Shown: positions 44,549 to 56,405, numbered from the stretch's first letter. The stretch: DNA of 64,000 nt from Flabesymbios commensalis (GCA_964017125.1 CAXHKU010000928.1:1-64000); one strand, 5' to 3'. The notes: generated by a model from the sequence alone, not told the origin. Numbers and translations: made by a program.

Positions 44549-44810
44549 CCCTTACAGCGCGGGGTATCGACTTTAGTCGTCAGAATCTGACGCCTATAGA
44601 CGTCAGATTCTGACGACTAAAGTCGACCCCCTGCACTGTAGGCCTATATATATATATATAAGAGTAGAAATAGACAGTGGTAGACCCATATCATAGGTAT
44701 TCAAATGAACCAGAAAGAGCTAACTACTAAGACATTTATGATGATCTCAAATTGAGAAAAACCCTTTGGTCTCCATGATTTGTGTAATAATATATCAGCA
44801 CTATATAAGG
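44549..44810 (+). repeat. F1 MITE, GTCGTC arm variant on both arms
   Basis: CCCTTACAGCGCGGGG after TTGA; arms TTTAGTCGTC and GACGACTAAA; TATATA run inserted; right TTAA 44811-44814. Confidence 0.87.
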
Positions 44811-45557
44811 TTAAAACAGGTGACAAGTGCTTGTTTTTGTCAGCAAGTAGTCTATTCTCCAGTCGTCTGTACAGATCACTTTGTGAGGTAGATCTATTAC
44901 TATACAGAGCGCGTGCACGCCAATCTCACTGTGAACATAGATTATAGATATAGGAGATTAATTGATAGACAAAGAATGACATCTTATTATATCACCTTAA
45001 GCCTTAATAGGTTTAACTACACTGACGATGACACATGCATCATTCCACACTATATAAAGTATTAAGTCTTGGTGACAAGATTATGCTACCCAGTGAAAGT
45101 GGAGCGTTGGGCCAATGTTGGCATAATGTTGCACTAACGTCTGCGACGCTGGCCCAACATTAAACAAGCATTGGCCATTCTGGCCGAAGTCTGGTAGACT
45201 CTCATGGAAGCAAATTCGTACTAGCCCCGCCCGGTAGCCCGAGGCTAGTGGAATATTGCAACAGCTTAACAGTGGATTTGCATGAAAATGTATGGTAGGC
45301 CTAAATGATGGTAAGGGCCGGTTGAATTTCGCTCTGGGCTAGTGAAACTTATAGTTTTATAATTTGCACCACTATAGGCCTATACTATATTCTGGTTACA
45401 TGTATATTATGATACAGGTAAAAGTTTGTCTGGTGTAGAGGGGGGGGGGGGGGGGAGGGGTGCTAGGCCTTCCATGATAAAATGTTCAAAATGACAGGTC
45501 ATAATAATACAATCACTGGCAAACAGGAATTGTAGGCCTAGATGTAGACTATAGTCC

Positions 45558-45674
45558 TACCCAGCATTCACGAGACGTTGAACCAATGTTGGCTTAATGT
45601 TGGGCCAGCGTCGTAAACGGTGGGCCAACATTAAGCCAACATTGGCTCAATGCATCGTGTTTTCTGGGTAGGCC
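45558..45674. repeat. F5 palindrome, complete
   Basis: TACCCAGC and CTGGGTA frame it; GGCTTAATG mirrored by CATTAAGCC. Confidence 0.88.
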
Positions 45675-46873
45675 TCCTTGTCAAATTGTGTCTGATACAG
45701 AGGGCCTTAAAAACAAAATTACACAAAAATTGTCAGGAATGTAACCAGGTACTGGGTAGACAGGTATAACACACTTTCTAACTGTTGGGGCCAGGTGTTG
45801 GGGAGGAAATTAAACCATCTAATGCAGTAATGGTGAAAATAAAACGAGGCAATTGAAAAAAGGCTGCTCCTATCATGTCTGCTAATAAAGGCCTATACAT
45901 AGAGAGGAACTACGTACTACAGTAGTCACAACACTATTATGACAATTTTAATTGTTGGTGTAGCTGCATCAGTTTTTGGTATCCATGGGCAACAATAGGC
46001 CAAGTACTGCCAAAGAAGTAGTATGCCCTATGGACAGTAGGCCTATAACAAAGAGAAGACTCCAACCCAAGACTGGCTTGATGTTGGTCCACCATCTGCA
46101 CGCTGGCCCAGCATAAAGCCACAAACACAAACGATACACAGCTTTTTTAGCAAATTATATTATTCCCTGTTGATGGGCACACAGTTTGATTAACAGTGGC
46201 GGGCAAAGATCTTATGTATAGGCTACATGAAATAGTCCCTTTATTCCTCAGCCCAGGGAACCATTAATTAGATTGTGTAAGTTAGAAATGACATAATAAT
46301 TTACACATCATTTATTATGCTATACAGCCTAAGGTTTGTAAACATTCCAAATATATTATGACGTCATAATCATCATCATTATTTTGTCAACAAAACAAAA
46401 GGAATGAATGAACTTCCAAAGTGAAGGTCAACACAATCTATGAGCACTAGGCCAGCATCCCCTGTCAGTGGTACCTACTACACGAGACATTGGAAAAATG
46501 CAGGTTTAATGTTGGGCCAACGTTTAACCAACGTCTTGTGTTTGCTTGGACAACGTCTCGTCCCGTCATGCTCGTGGTCCATTTATTTCTCATCTCATTT
46601 TCAAACACAGCTTCCATCTCAATGGGAATGAAAAATAAATGATTTAAAAATAATAGGCCTAGGGCCTATTCAGAAATGAATAGGAGCCTATATGCAGTGG
46701 CAGATGTCTTGAAACCACAGAAAGCATTATAACAAAAAAAATTCTAATACTATAGTCTACTAGGGGTCTATAATAATATTTAATGAGAAACTAAAGACAC
46801 AAGCAGAAATCGAAAACAAGCGATTATAAATATTCTATGATAATTATTCTTGTTTCCAGCGAGATGCATGCAG

Positions 46874-46990
46874 GCCTATGCCAGCAAACACGAAACGTTC
46901 ACCCAATGTTGGTACAATGTTGGCCCACCGTCTACGACACTAGCCCAACATTGTACCAACATTGGGTGAACGTCTCGTGTTTGCTGGGAT
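46874..46990. repeat. F5 palindrome, GGTACAATG variant, near perfect
   Basis: TTCACCCAATGTTGGTACAA is mirrored by TTGTACCAACATTGGGTGAA. GCCTATG occurs just outside both ends (46876 region and 46991), a possible target duplication. Confidence 0.9.
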
Positions 46991-47430
46991 GCCTATGCGT
47001 ATTTGATAAAAATAGCTAATAGGGCCTATTTGTTCACCTTGCAATGACAAGGTGTTAATACGAAGAAGACTGATGATTCAGTTGAATGAAATGAGTGGGG
47101 TAGGCTAAACTGGGCAAAGTAAGTCAGAGCAACAATAGTGTCCCCAGACCTCAGATATGAAAGGGTGTATCGACAACTTTGTAAGGTGTACGATACACCT
47201 TTTCATATCCAAAAGGACGATAATTATGTCAGAATGAGCAACAAACGTCACAGCAAGGAATCTATAGATTATCATGATTACTCGACCACAGCTGACAAAA
47301 ACATTGCATGGAGATAGTTACATGCATTTGACCACAGGTGACAAAACATGGCATATATTGTGTTTCTGCTATTACACATATCTTAATGTATTAAGTGGCC
47401 TATTTGTCAACCAGTCCCGCGATATATTAA

Positions 47431-47632
47431 CCCTTACAGCGCGGGGTTCGACTTTAGACGTCAAAATCTAACGTCTAAAGGCGATCCCCGCACTGTAAGA
47501 ATTAAGATATTTATGATGGCCGTAGACCCATAACATAGGTATTCAAATGAAACGGAAAGAGCTAACTAAGACATTTATGAAGGCTTCAAATTGAAAAAAA
47601 AATGGTTTATACAAAATAATTCAGCGCTTTAA
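47431..47632 (+). repeat. F1 MITE, core partly deleted, right end decayed
   Basis: TTAA 47427-47430, CCCTTACAGCGCGGGG, short core, full body, CAGCGCTTTAA at the end. Confidence 0.84.
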
Positions 47633-48028
47633 TAAATAATATCGCAAATATAGCTATTTTCAGTTAAATATTAGAGTTTTACAGGGAAATTATAGTGAGT
47701 TATAGTAGAACCATAGGAGTAGGCCTATAGGCCCTAAGTACATTTAAAATGGTGTTGAATATTGTGAGAAACGACAAATTACATCTAATATTCAATTGAT
47801 CCTAAAATCGAATTCACATTAAATTTGGAAAATAAACTCATTTCTCGGTCAATTCTCAAACAAATTTCTACGACATCGGCCCAGCATTGGACTAATATTG
47901 TTTCGATGTGTCGTGTATTGTTTGCTTGGGTGTGAGACTCTGAAGTTTACTGTTATCATCTGGTATCAACTGAAAATATATGTAGCTGAGAAAATAGAGA
48001 ACTGTGGTATATTATAGGTAGGACTACC

Positions 48029-48133
48029 CATGAAGAAACAGGCGTTGAACCAACGCCGGTTTGATGCTGAACCAAAGTCTACGACGCTGGCCCAGCATCA
48101 AACCATCATCGGCTCAGCGTATTTGCTGGAGTA
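48029..48133. repeat. F5 palindrome
   Basis: GCCGGTTTGATGCTG is mirrored by CAGCATCAAACCATC. Confidence 0.78.
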
Positions 48134-48483
48134 CATGATTGTGTTGACACACTCAGCGGCTGGTTGAAGGATTTATAAGGGGGTCATTAGGGGTAGCGGC
48201 ACTGTACCCTTGTACCGGGCCGGCCTGTCACCATGGATACAGGGTGCCGCTGTGTACGGAAGGGGGGGGGATACTCATCAAGGACAAATCCGGTAAAAAA
48301 CTTTAAAACAATGTCGTTTCATCGTTAGGCCACCGTTGCAGATGGTGGGCCAACACTAGAACGATATTGCCTAGTGAATGTTGGGGCCTTGATGGTCAGA
48401 GCAGGACAGGGGTTTGGCAGCTGATAAAAATCTCTGTGGTCTCTGGTTTTATATCCCAGACAGACGTGGATGATTTAATTTAA

Positions 48484-48809
48484 CCCTTCCAGCGCGGGGA
48501 GCGTCTTAATACGTCAGAATCTGACGTCTGTATAGACGGCAGATTCTGACGTATAAAGACGTTCCCCGCACTGAAAGAATTTAAATATTTCAAATGTATG
48601 TGATACCATGTAAATTGTCGTGTGATTTTATCAAATTAACCATTTTGTATATATTTGTACATAATTATATTCTATCATTTTTATGACAAATAAGCCAGTA
48701 ATGACTTTTCTTTATGTCAAGAAATATCTATCTATCTATGATTATTTCAAATTGAAAAAAACCCTTTAATCTCCATGGTTTATACACAAATAATTCAGCC
48801 CTCTAAGGG
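48484..48809 (+). repeat. F1 MITE with another repeat in its body
   Basis: TTAA 48480-48483, CCCTTCCAGCGCGGGG, TATACGTC-type arms on both sides; body resumes at about 48738 and ends CTAAGGG with TTAA 48810-48813. About 48597-48740 is the dispersed repeat of 1275-1416 on the minus strand, replacing about 70 bp of F1 body. Confidence 0.85.
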
Positions 48810-48865
48810 TTAATCCCCTCATTGTGGCCAGTACCTCTCTTGTTGGAACACATCATGGGCATTCA

Positions 48866-48915
48866 TTCATTCAATCATCACTGTTCATTCATTCATTCAT
48901 TCATTCATTCATTTT
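48866..48915. repeat. (ATTC)n microsatellite
   Basis: Tandem ATTC units, with a looser run on either side. Confidence 0.93.
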
Positions 48916-49195
48916 AAATACGCATTTATTCATTTTTTAAATAATTAATTTTGTTATCGTTAAGCCATCCATTCACCCATCGATTCAGGAAATGAATTAT
49001 TGAAATATTAGGTTGACAGCAATAATGGCAAAATGTACTTGGCAAATTGAAATGCACAAATAATCATGATAATATACCTACCCACTGTCACTTTAACAGA
49101 CCATGCCATATTTTCTTTAAAATGTATAAAATATGAAATAATGATCAAAATGTAAAAGTTCCAAGTTAAAGCCACTGGTTTATTTTATAAAATGA

Positions 49196-49384
49196 TGGAG
49201 ACAAATGAAATAAACTGAATAGGATTTTAGGCTACCTTTGTGCACATACTTGCTAAGCTGGGCCAGGAGAACCTCCTGAGGATGGTGAGATGAATGAGAT
49301 GACACTGCCGTTCAGACACAGGATTTGAAATTCGGGCCTTGCCGGTCGGAGGGCGAGCAAGCTACCTCTCGGTCACGGAGGCTC
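49196..49384 (-). repeat. tRNA-derived SINE (type S2), second copy
   Basis: Same head, body and tail order as 6238-6420; GGGCCAGGAGAACCTCCTGA and CTACCTCTCGGTCACGG shared. Confidence 0.75.
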
Positions 49385-49439
49385 CCCACATTATTTAATC
49401 TTCACGAGTGAACGGAGAAGAAACATTTTATTTCTTTTA

Positions 49440-49514
49440 AACCAGAGTGGGGTTCGAGCCCGCGATCTCCGACTTTCCAAGCAGGCAGTTTTAACCAATG
49501 CACAAGGGCCCCCG
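49440..49514 (-). repeat. tRNA-like SINE head or tRNA pseudogene
   Basis: Minus strand: TTGTGCATTGGTTAAAACTG (A-box-like) and GGGCTCGAACCCC (B box). I could not fold it into a convincing functional tRNA. Confidence 0.5.
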
Positions 49515-49537
49515 TCCATATGATCATAAAGCGTGTT

Positions 49538-49645
49538 CCCAGCAGTTAATACGGGAAGACGGTTGGCCCAATGTAGATTTAACATTGGCCCGCCGTCTGG
49601 GACGCCGGCCGACTATACACCAGCATTGAGTCAACGTCTCCAGTT
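49538..49645. repeat. F5 palindrome, diverged
   Basis: TTGGCCCAATGTAGATTTAA at the left, ACACCAGCATTGAGTCAACG at the right; arms less well matched than in other copies. Confidence 0.7.
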
Positions 49646-49944
49646 AGCTGTAATATATCTCGAGTTAGCTGTAATATATTTTTGGGAGAGGGGATCAAGG
49701 TTCGAACTTGATGTGGTGACGTGTGCTGAGATCAGCCGATTACCAGCCAGATACTCATCTGCTGTTATCAAAAACGCAGTACATTCTGTCTCTGAAAATA
49801 TCATCAAAACAATTTTGAGAACACATATAAACAGATAAATCTGCTGGTTCTCAATTCAATTCCATTCATTTATCATAGCCTTCTTGGTATACTATCTGAC
49901 TACAGAACGTCTCAGGTGTATATGTAGCTAGTTTGACTGATAAC

Positions 49945-50040
49945 GGTGAGACCTAACTATAAGACATTTATGATAATTTCAAATTGAAGAAAAACCCTTT
50001 GATCTCCATGGTTTATGCTAATATTTCAGCGCTGTAAGGG
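49945..50040 (+). repeat. F1 MITE right end
   Basis: CTAACTATAAGACATTTATG through GCGCTGTAAGGG and TTAA 50041-50044; left part missing. Confidence 0.78.
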
Positions 50041-51249
50041 TTAAAAAATTATTTTATTTGCAAAGACAGTGCTTTCCATGTAAAAATTAGAGTCTATTTA
50101 CTGGAGACAACAGTTCCAGGCTGAGAATGTATAGTCGAAATGACCAAGAATTAGGGCTGGTGTTAACAATTTTCTGGATTTTGTACTTAAATATTTTGCC
50201 TCTCTGCATGTTCATTTCAGTCCCGAATTTTCGTTTGTTTGCTCCAGATCTACCCCGAGATACCTTATAACCTGATGACATTTTTAGATGTAGGCCTAAT
50301 TATATTATATTCCCACTATAAACAGATAAATATTTAATTTGGAATGCTTTGACCATGTTGACAGCATATGTTTTGTTCCAAATAGAATAGACTGTTCAGC
50401 TTATAATAGGCGTTGACACAACACTAGATCAACGTTGGTTCGGCTTAATCTACGCTGGCCCAACATTGGGAATACGCTGGCCAGCATTCCATGTAGGCGT
50501 GGCTGTCGACAGATTGCCCATGATTTGGACTTGAACCATAGGTCTGTAGGATTGTCTATGCGGACAATATAGTGTAATGTGTATATTTATAGGTGTGGAT
50601 GGGCTGTGGTGAAAGCTGATTACTCCTTAGGACCCAAAATAAATCAAAAGGCGCACCCAATACTGGGCCAGCGTTGTAAACTTAAAACAAAACATTTGTA
50701 ATTTTTTATATCATGTATAAATTGTCTAATTATTCTATGATAAACCCTTTAAACCCCAAATTTATGATGGTTCGGATAAACCATTTATATCCCCCTCTAT
50801 GTGGTAGTTCAGATTAACTATTTAGGCCTAAACTATGTGATAGTTCAGATAAACGGCATTTATTCCATGATTGCTGCCTGTCGCATGTAGCAGTGTAGAT
50901 GTAAACCCCAATGTAACGGGAGTTGGTCATCATCTAATCCAGAGATAACATATGTAAACGGTGTTCATTTGAGTCACATATCATATGGGAAAATACAGCA
51001 CTCGTCCAATGAATAAGGTGTGAGCCTTTAGGCGAACACTTTAATCGTGCGACATGTGCTGTATCTTCCAATATCGCGCGAAAAATGACCAACATTTGAT
51101 TTTCTCACACGATCAAGTCACACATGAAATAACTGCCATACATTGTAGGGAGTAATGTTTCCACTTGATTTTAGACAAACAGCAGTAACAGCTGACCTTC
51201 AAAGTGAGAAGTTACTGCTTTTTGTATATACAGGGCAGAATTTTTTATC

Positions 51250-51691
51250 AAAAAACACGGGGACCGTCTTTATACGTCAGATTCTGACGTCTATAGACGT
51301 CAGATTCTGACGTCTATAGACGACAGACGTCAGAATCTGACGAATATAGACGATAGGCGTCAGAATCTGACGTATATACACGGAGACCGTCTTTATACGT
51401 CAGATTCTGACGCCTATCGTCTAGAGATTTCAGAATCATCTGACGTCTATAGACGATAGACGTCAGATGCTGACGTCTATCGTCTATAGACGTCAGAATC
51501 TGATGTATTATAAACACATCCCACCACTGTAAGAGTACAAATATTTATAATGGTCGTAGAACCATAACATCTGAACATAGGTATTCTAATGACTCGGAAA
51601 GAAATAACTAAGACATTTATGATAATTTTGAATTGGATAAAACCCTTTGGTCTCCACGGTTTATATATAAAAATATCCAGCGCTTTAAGGG
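51250..51691 (+). repeat. F1 MITE with expanded multi-hairpin core
   Basis: The core (51250-51515) holds about ten GACGTCAGAATCTGACG-like arms, joined by TATAGACGATAG and TATAGACGACAG spacers, instead of the usual two pairs. Normal body and right end follow, TTAA 51692-51695. Confidence 0.87.
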
Positions 51692-51695
51692 TTAA

Positions 51696-51785
51696 CCCTT
51701 TCAGCGCGGGACCGTCTTTATACGTCAGATTCATTCATAGGTATTCAAATGAAGCAGAAAGAGCTAACTAAGACATTTATGATGA
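51696..51785 (+). repeat. F1 MITE, internally deleted, sharing TTAA
   Basis: CCCTTTCAGCGCGGGACCG directly after the shared TTAA, one arm start, then a jump to GGTATTCAAATGAAGC and the body, truncated by an F5 piece. Confidence 0.82.
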
Positions 51786-51989
51786 CACCGGCCAGCATTA
51801 AAACAACATTGGGCCAAAGTCTCCAGTTTTCTACCAGAACAGAGATCACAGCATTTTCTGCCAATACAACGGCCCCGGGGAATTTGCAACCAGATATGTT
51901 GTTAGTATAAACATGATATATGACGGCATTACACAGACATGCCACAGCATGAGGGACACATGTGGAGTTGACAAGTCTCTGTTACTGAT

Positions 51990-52112
51990 GCAGATGCCAG
52001 CAGGCACGAGGCATTTATCCAATGTTGGATCAATTCTGGGCCAGCATCGTAGATGGTGGCCCAGCATTGAGCCTACATTGGGCCAATGTCTCGTGTTAGC
52101 TGGAATATCACG
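51990..52112. repeat. F5 palindrome
   Basis: GCCAGCAGGCACGAGGC at the left; TGTCTCGTGTTAGCTGG at the right; central GGGCCAGCATCGTAGATGG. Confidence 0.8.
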
Positions 52113-52824
52113 CCAACAAAAATCGGCTTATGTAGTTACATTCAATATATTTTACAAAAAATATAATTATCGTTTGACCAGGAATTAAAAAAATCAGCCC
52201 TGTCTATAACACAGGACACAAAGTTTAAGATTAAAGTGACACACCTTTTTCACATATTATCGGACCCATAGGGAGTAACGTCATGAACGGATTATGGCTT
52301 TGTTTTTGTCCCTGATAAAATGTTTTCAGTGGTGAGCCACCTTAACCCTTCACATACTGGGGGCATATGCTTATATATCTGACATATTTTAATTAAATCA
52401 ATTAGAAAATACCTCTACCCATCCAATTGAACAGCTCAACACTTTTAGCATGTTTAAATTTTAATCCAATATATTTCACCAGATATAAAAAAAAGGTATT
52501 TTTAATTAACCTTGAAGTGCGACTTGTGGTAGAAATACCAACTAGGCCTAATTAGTGTATTAAAAAAGACGAAATCTCCAGGTCAACACAAAATGATGGT
52601 TTGATGTTGGGCCAGCATCGTAGACGATGGACCAACATTAAACCAACATTGTGTCAGAGGGAATACATATAGTCAGTTGGAAAAAATAAAAGACGCCTCA
52701 ACACAAATATTTAAGTGAAAAATACATTTTAAAATAATCCCTATCCGCATGTTGCTCAAACTAAGCGCACTTATTATCATGATTATGAGAAAACAGTAAA
52801 AATAAGCATTCGCCAGTCACAGAA

Positions 52825-53118
52825 ACCCCTGTTTATAATGCATAGTACGTATAATGTTTCAGAATAAAGTGACAATCTATGTCCACATATTATCTGACAG
52901 GTAATGAGTAAAGTGATGTTTATAATGCATAGTACAGGACGCATAATGTTTCAGAATAAAGTAACACTTCACATCCACATATTATCTGACAGATAATGAG
53001 TAAAGTGATGTTTTCGTTTTCATCTCTCACAGAATATCTGTATATAATGCATACTAGTAGACGAAGCAAAATCGTTCAGAATAAAGGGCCATATTGTCCA
53101 CATATTATCTGACAGATT
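52825..53118. repeat. ~100-bp diverged tandem repeat, three units
   Basis: TATAATGCATAGTAC, TTCAGAATAAAGT and CCACATATTATCTGACAG recur in order. An older relative lies at about 52210-52280. Confidence 0.82.
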
Positions 53119-53233
53119 CTACCACTATGTGTGTACTGGGCCTTTTGTTGGTATATTTATGGGTCACCTGTACTCTGTAGGCTGGATACAGCCCATTGAC
53201 CGGCATCTCGTCCATCCACCCTCCTACATCACT

Positions 53234-53303
53234 GCTCCGCAAAGCCAAAAGGCAGTATCTGCTTACTTGTGAAGTAATCACATACTGCCTTTTTGCTTTG
53301 CAC
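53234..53303. repeat. F7 short hairpin
   Basis: GCAAAGCCAAAAGGCAGTAT pairs with ATACTGCCTTTTTGCTTTGC. Confidence 0.82.
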
Positions 53304-53312
53304 GGCAGAAAA

Positions 53313-53545
53313 TTCCCAGAAAACACGAGACATTGAACCAATGTTGGCTCAATGTTGGCCCACCATCTACGCCTCCGGCCCAATATTGAACCAGCATTGG
53401 TTCAATTTCTCGTGTTTGTTGGAATAGCTTTCTGGATGCCGGTTAATGTTGGGTCAATGTTGGCCCACCATCTACGCCGTCGGCCCAATACTGAACCAGG
53501 ATTGGTTCAATGTCTCGTGTTTGCTGGAATAGCTTTCCGGATGCC
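53313..53545. repeat. Two F5 palindromes in direct tandem
   Basis: The palindrome plus GGAATAGCTTTC-GGATGCCGGTT is duplicated as a roughly 112-bp unit; CCACCATCTACGCC centres in both. Confidence 0.85.
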
Positions 53546-54699
53546 GGTTCTCCCAACCTGACATATAGTTGTTTCTCCCAACCTGACATATTGCAGCCTC
53601 TCCCGTCAGATAACCATGATAACAAGCCCCCCACTGTACCCAGTACCGTATAGCAGCCCAGTTTCCCTGTGGTCACATTTAGCGCTTTATAAATATTGAA
53701 ATATTTAGGTGGCACTCATTCTAACATATTAATTATAATTGTTGTAAACTGTGAATACTGATGCTGTTATAGCAAAGTCAGCCCGTATGATCAGATAATC
53801 ATGACATATATGTGATAAAAAACGCTGGAATCATTACTGGGTAAACTTTATTCATTTACTGTAAATATGGGCGCCAAACTCAAACGTCCTTGTCAACTGT
53901 AACATGTGTAACACTTCATTCCCAGACTCAGGTCGTGTGGCAGATACAGACAAATACAGGGGAGAAATGAATTAAAAGGGTGTACAAGAAGCTGTAAAGA
54001 TGAGGAATTCATGCGATATCTACAGGTAAGAAAGGTGTATCTATGTTATCATGGTTATCTCTAAGGAGTTATTGTATGAATTTGAGGGTGTATAGTTTGT
54101 ATTTGGTAAGGGAATTTTTTCAAATTAATACTGTTATTGACAATTAGTCATAATTGAGTATATTTTTTTCTGTGCAATCCTCAATTATATTATATTTAGT
54201 TTTCATGGTTATAGACAACTATGTCAAACACCGTGTTGAAATGTACACTTTTTGAGAATATTTCTAATTATTTATAATAAATTGTCAATAATTTTGAAAA
54301 GATTACCGAAATGGATAAAATGTAAAGCCGTCCATTGCTTCTTCCTTAGCATGCTTGGTGAGATTTATTTTTATTTTCAAATCTCATGTTTTGACTCATA
54401 ATTAGGGCTGTCAGCCAAAAGACATACCTTTGTCCCACATCAGCCCAATGCTGGGCCAACGTCTAGCCAGCACTGAGCCACATTTCACGTAGTTGCTATA
54501 TTGTGAGTGTTTCAATGTGGAATCTGCTGGGTCGACATCCAGTTGATCATATCGCTTTAATTCAATGTAGGGTCAGGGTGCCGGGTTCGATTCTGAATCT
54601 AGGAGATTAACCCCCTGACTCTAACCCAATGTTGGTTTTACGTTGTCTTATTGTTGGCGACGCTGGGCCAATGTTAAACCAGCACTGGTGCAGCAAAAA

Positions 54700-54792
54700 C
54701 AAAACGTTGAGCTAATGTTGGTTTAATGTTGGCACACCGTTTAGGACGCTGGGCCAACATTAAGCCGACAATGTATGTTTGCTGGGTTCAAT
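54700..54792. repeat. F5 palindrome
   Basis: GTTGGTTTAATGTTGG mirrored by CCAACATTAAGCCGAC. Confidence 0.78.
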
Positions 54793-54812
54793 ATGGTTCA
54801 ATACAATAATCC

Positions 54813-54905
54813 TTTTAGCGCGGGGATCGATATTAGACGTCAGAATCAGACGTCTGTAGACGTCAGATTCTGACGTCTAATGTCGATCCCCGCGCTGTAA
54901 GAGGG
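54813..54905 (+). repeat. F1 MITE left half, ATTAG arm variant
   Basis: AGCGCGGGGATCGATATTAG and CTAATGTCGATCCCCGCG: the ATTAG change (for TTTAG) is present on both arms. Body missing. Confidence 0.83.
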
Positions 54906-54954
54906 GAAATATACTGTAAAACAGTGCTTGTGGGGATCGAAATTAGACAAAAGT

Positions 54955-55258
54955 TAGCAGTCCAGGTTTAATATTGATGCAATGTAATCTTGTAGTTAGC
55001 AGTCCAGGTTTAATATTGATAAAATGTAATCTTGTAGTTAGCAGTCCAGGTTTAATATTGATGAAATGTAATCTTGTAGTTAGCAGTCCAGGTTTAATAT
55101 TAATGAAATGTAATCTTGTAGTTAGCAGTCCAGGTTTAATATTGATGAAATGTAATCTTGTAGTTAGCAGTCCAGGTTTAATATTGATGAAATGTAATCT
55201 TGTAGTTAGCAGTCCAGGTTTAATATTGATGAAATGTAATCTTGAAGTTAGCAGTCCA
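54955..55258. repeat. 42-bp tandem array, about 7 units
   Basis: Unit AGTTAGCAGTCCAGGTTTAA-TATTGATGAAATGTAATC-TTGT. The period is a multiple of 3, so frames on both strands stay open for about 110-130 codons. No protein features; treated as a by-product. Confidence 0.95.
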
Positions 55259-55454
55259 TCAAACATGAGGCATTGGCCCAATGTTGGTTTAATGATGGGC
55301 CAGCCTCACAGACATTTAAACAGCAATGTGTCAACGCTTAGTACATATTATATAAAATATAATTCATCTAGAATGTGATTATATAATATTTATACCATTT
55401 AATCAAAACGCTTACTATAAATATAAACCCCTTATATCCCAGGATCACCTCAAG

Positions 55455-56065
55455 ACAACATTTACCAGTCTATCAAACATGTGCCATTGACCCAATGTTG
55501 GTTTGATCATGGGTCAGCATTATAGGGATCACCTCAAAACAATAGTTAGCATGGTTAGCAGCCCATCCAACATGAGCCATTGGCCTAATGTCGGTTTAAT
55601 CATGGGCCAGCATTATAGGGATCACCTCAAAACAATAGTTAGCATTGTTAGCAGCTCATCCAACATGTGGCATTGGCCCAATGTTGGTTTGATCATGGGT
55701 CAGCATTATAGGGATCACCTCAAAACAATAGTTAGCATGGTTAGCAGCCCATCCAACATGAGGCATTGACCCAATGTTGGTTTGATCATGGGTCAGCAAT
55801 ATAGGGATCACCTCAAAACAATAGTTAGCATAGTTAGCAGCCCATCCAACATGAGGCATTGGCCCAATGTTGGTTTGATCATGGGTCACCATTATAGGGA
55901 TCACCTCAAAACAATAGTTAGCATGGTTAGCAGCCCATCCAACATGAAGCATTGGCCCAATGTTGGTTTGATCATGGGTCAGCATTATAGGGATCACCTC
56001 AAAACAATAGTTAGCATAGTTAGCAGCCCATCCAACATGAGGCAATGGCCCAATGTTGGTTTAAT
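55455..56065. repeat. 93-bp tandem array containing an F5 half-palindrome
   Basis: About six units, each with ATAGGGATCACCTCAAAACA, AGTTAGCAGCCCATCCAACA and ATTGGCCCAATGTTGGTTTG, then ATCATGGGTCAGCATT. The last parts correspond to one arm of F5. The AGTTAGCAG start also matches the neighbouring 42-bp unit. Confidence 0.95.
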
Positions 56066-56289
56066 TACAATTCCCTGTGAATATCACATAATTATAAAAT
56101 GTATGCACTTGTTTTAAAAATAATGATAACACAACAGTACCCCCCCCCCCTCACCTGAAAATCCATGGTGCCCCCTTCATCATGTTCATCAGCGTCTGTA
56201 GATTACAGAAACCAAGGAAAATAGAATAAGATTCTATTTCCCTTGCACAAACTGATAATTCAGTGAAAGTGATGGACTGAAACCGTTTA

Positions 56290-56405
56290 TTTACTGAGAA
56301 AACGAACCAATGCTGGTTTAATGCTGGGCCAGCGTCACAGATGGTGGGCCAGCATCAAACCAGCATTGGTTCACATTTATTGTGTATTCGGATACACATT
56401 TTGGT
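56290..56405. repeat. F5 palindrome
   Basis: AACCAATGCTGGTTTAATGC mirrored by GCATCAAACCAGCATTGGTT. Confidence 0.85.

Noticed and set aside
1-54905. F1 GACGTC cores as clustered CREB/ATF enhancers
   Set aside because: The sites are part of a dispersed mobile element and most are TAGACGTCAG or CTGACGTCTA, not the full TGACGTCA octamer; no link to a gene is visible.
54943-56117. Long reading frames on both strands over the 42-bp and 93-bp arrays
   Set aside because: Periods are multiples of 3, so any stop-free unit gives long frames on both strands; no protein features.
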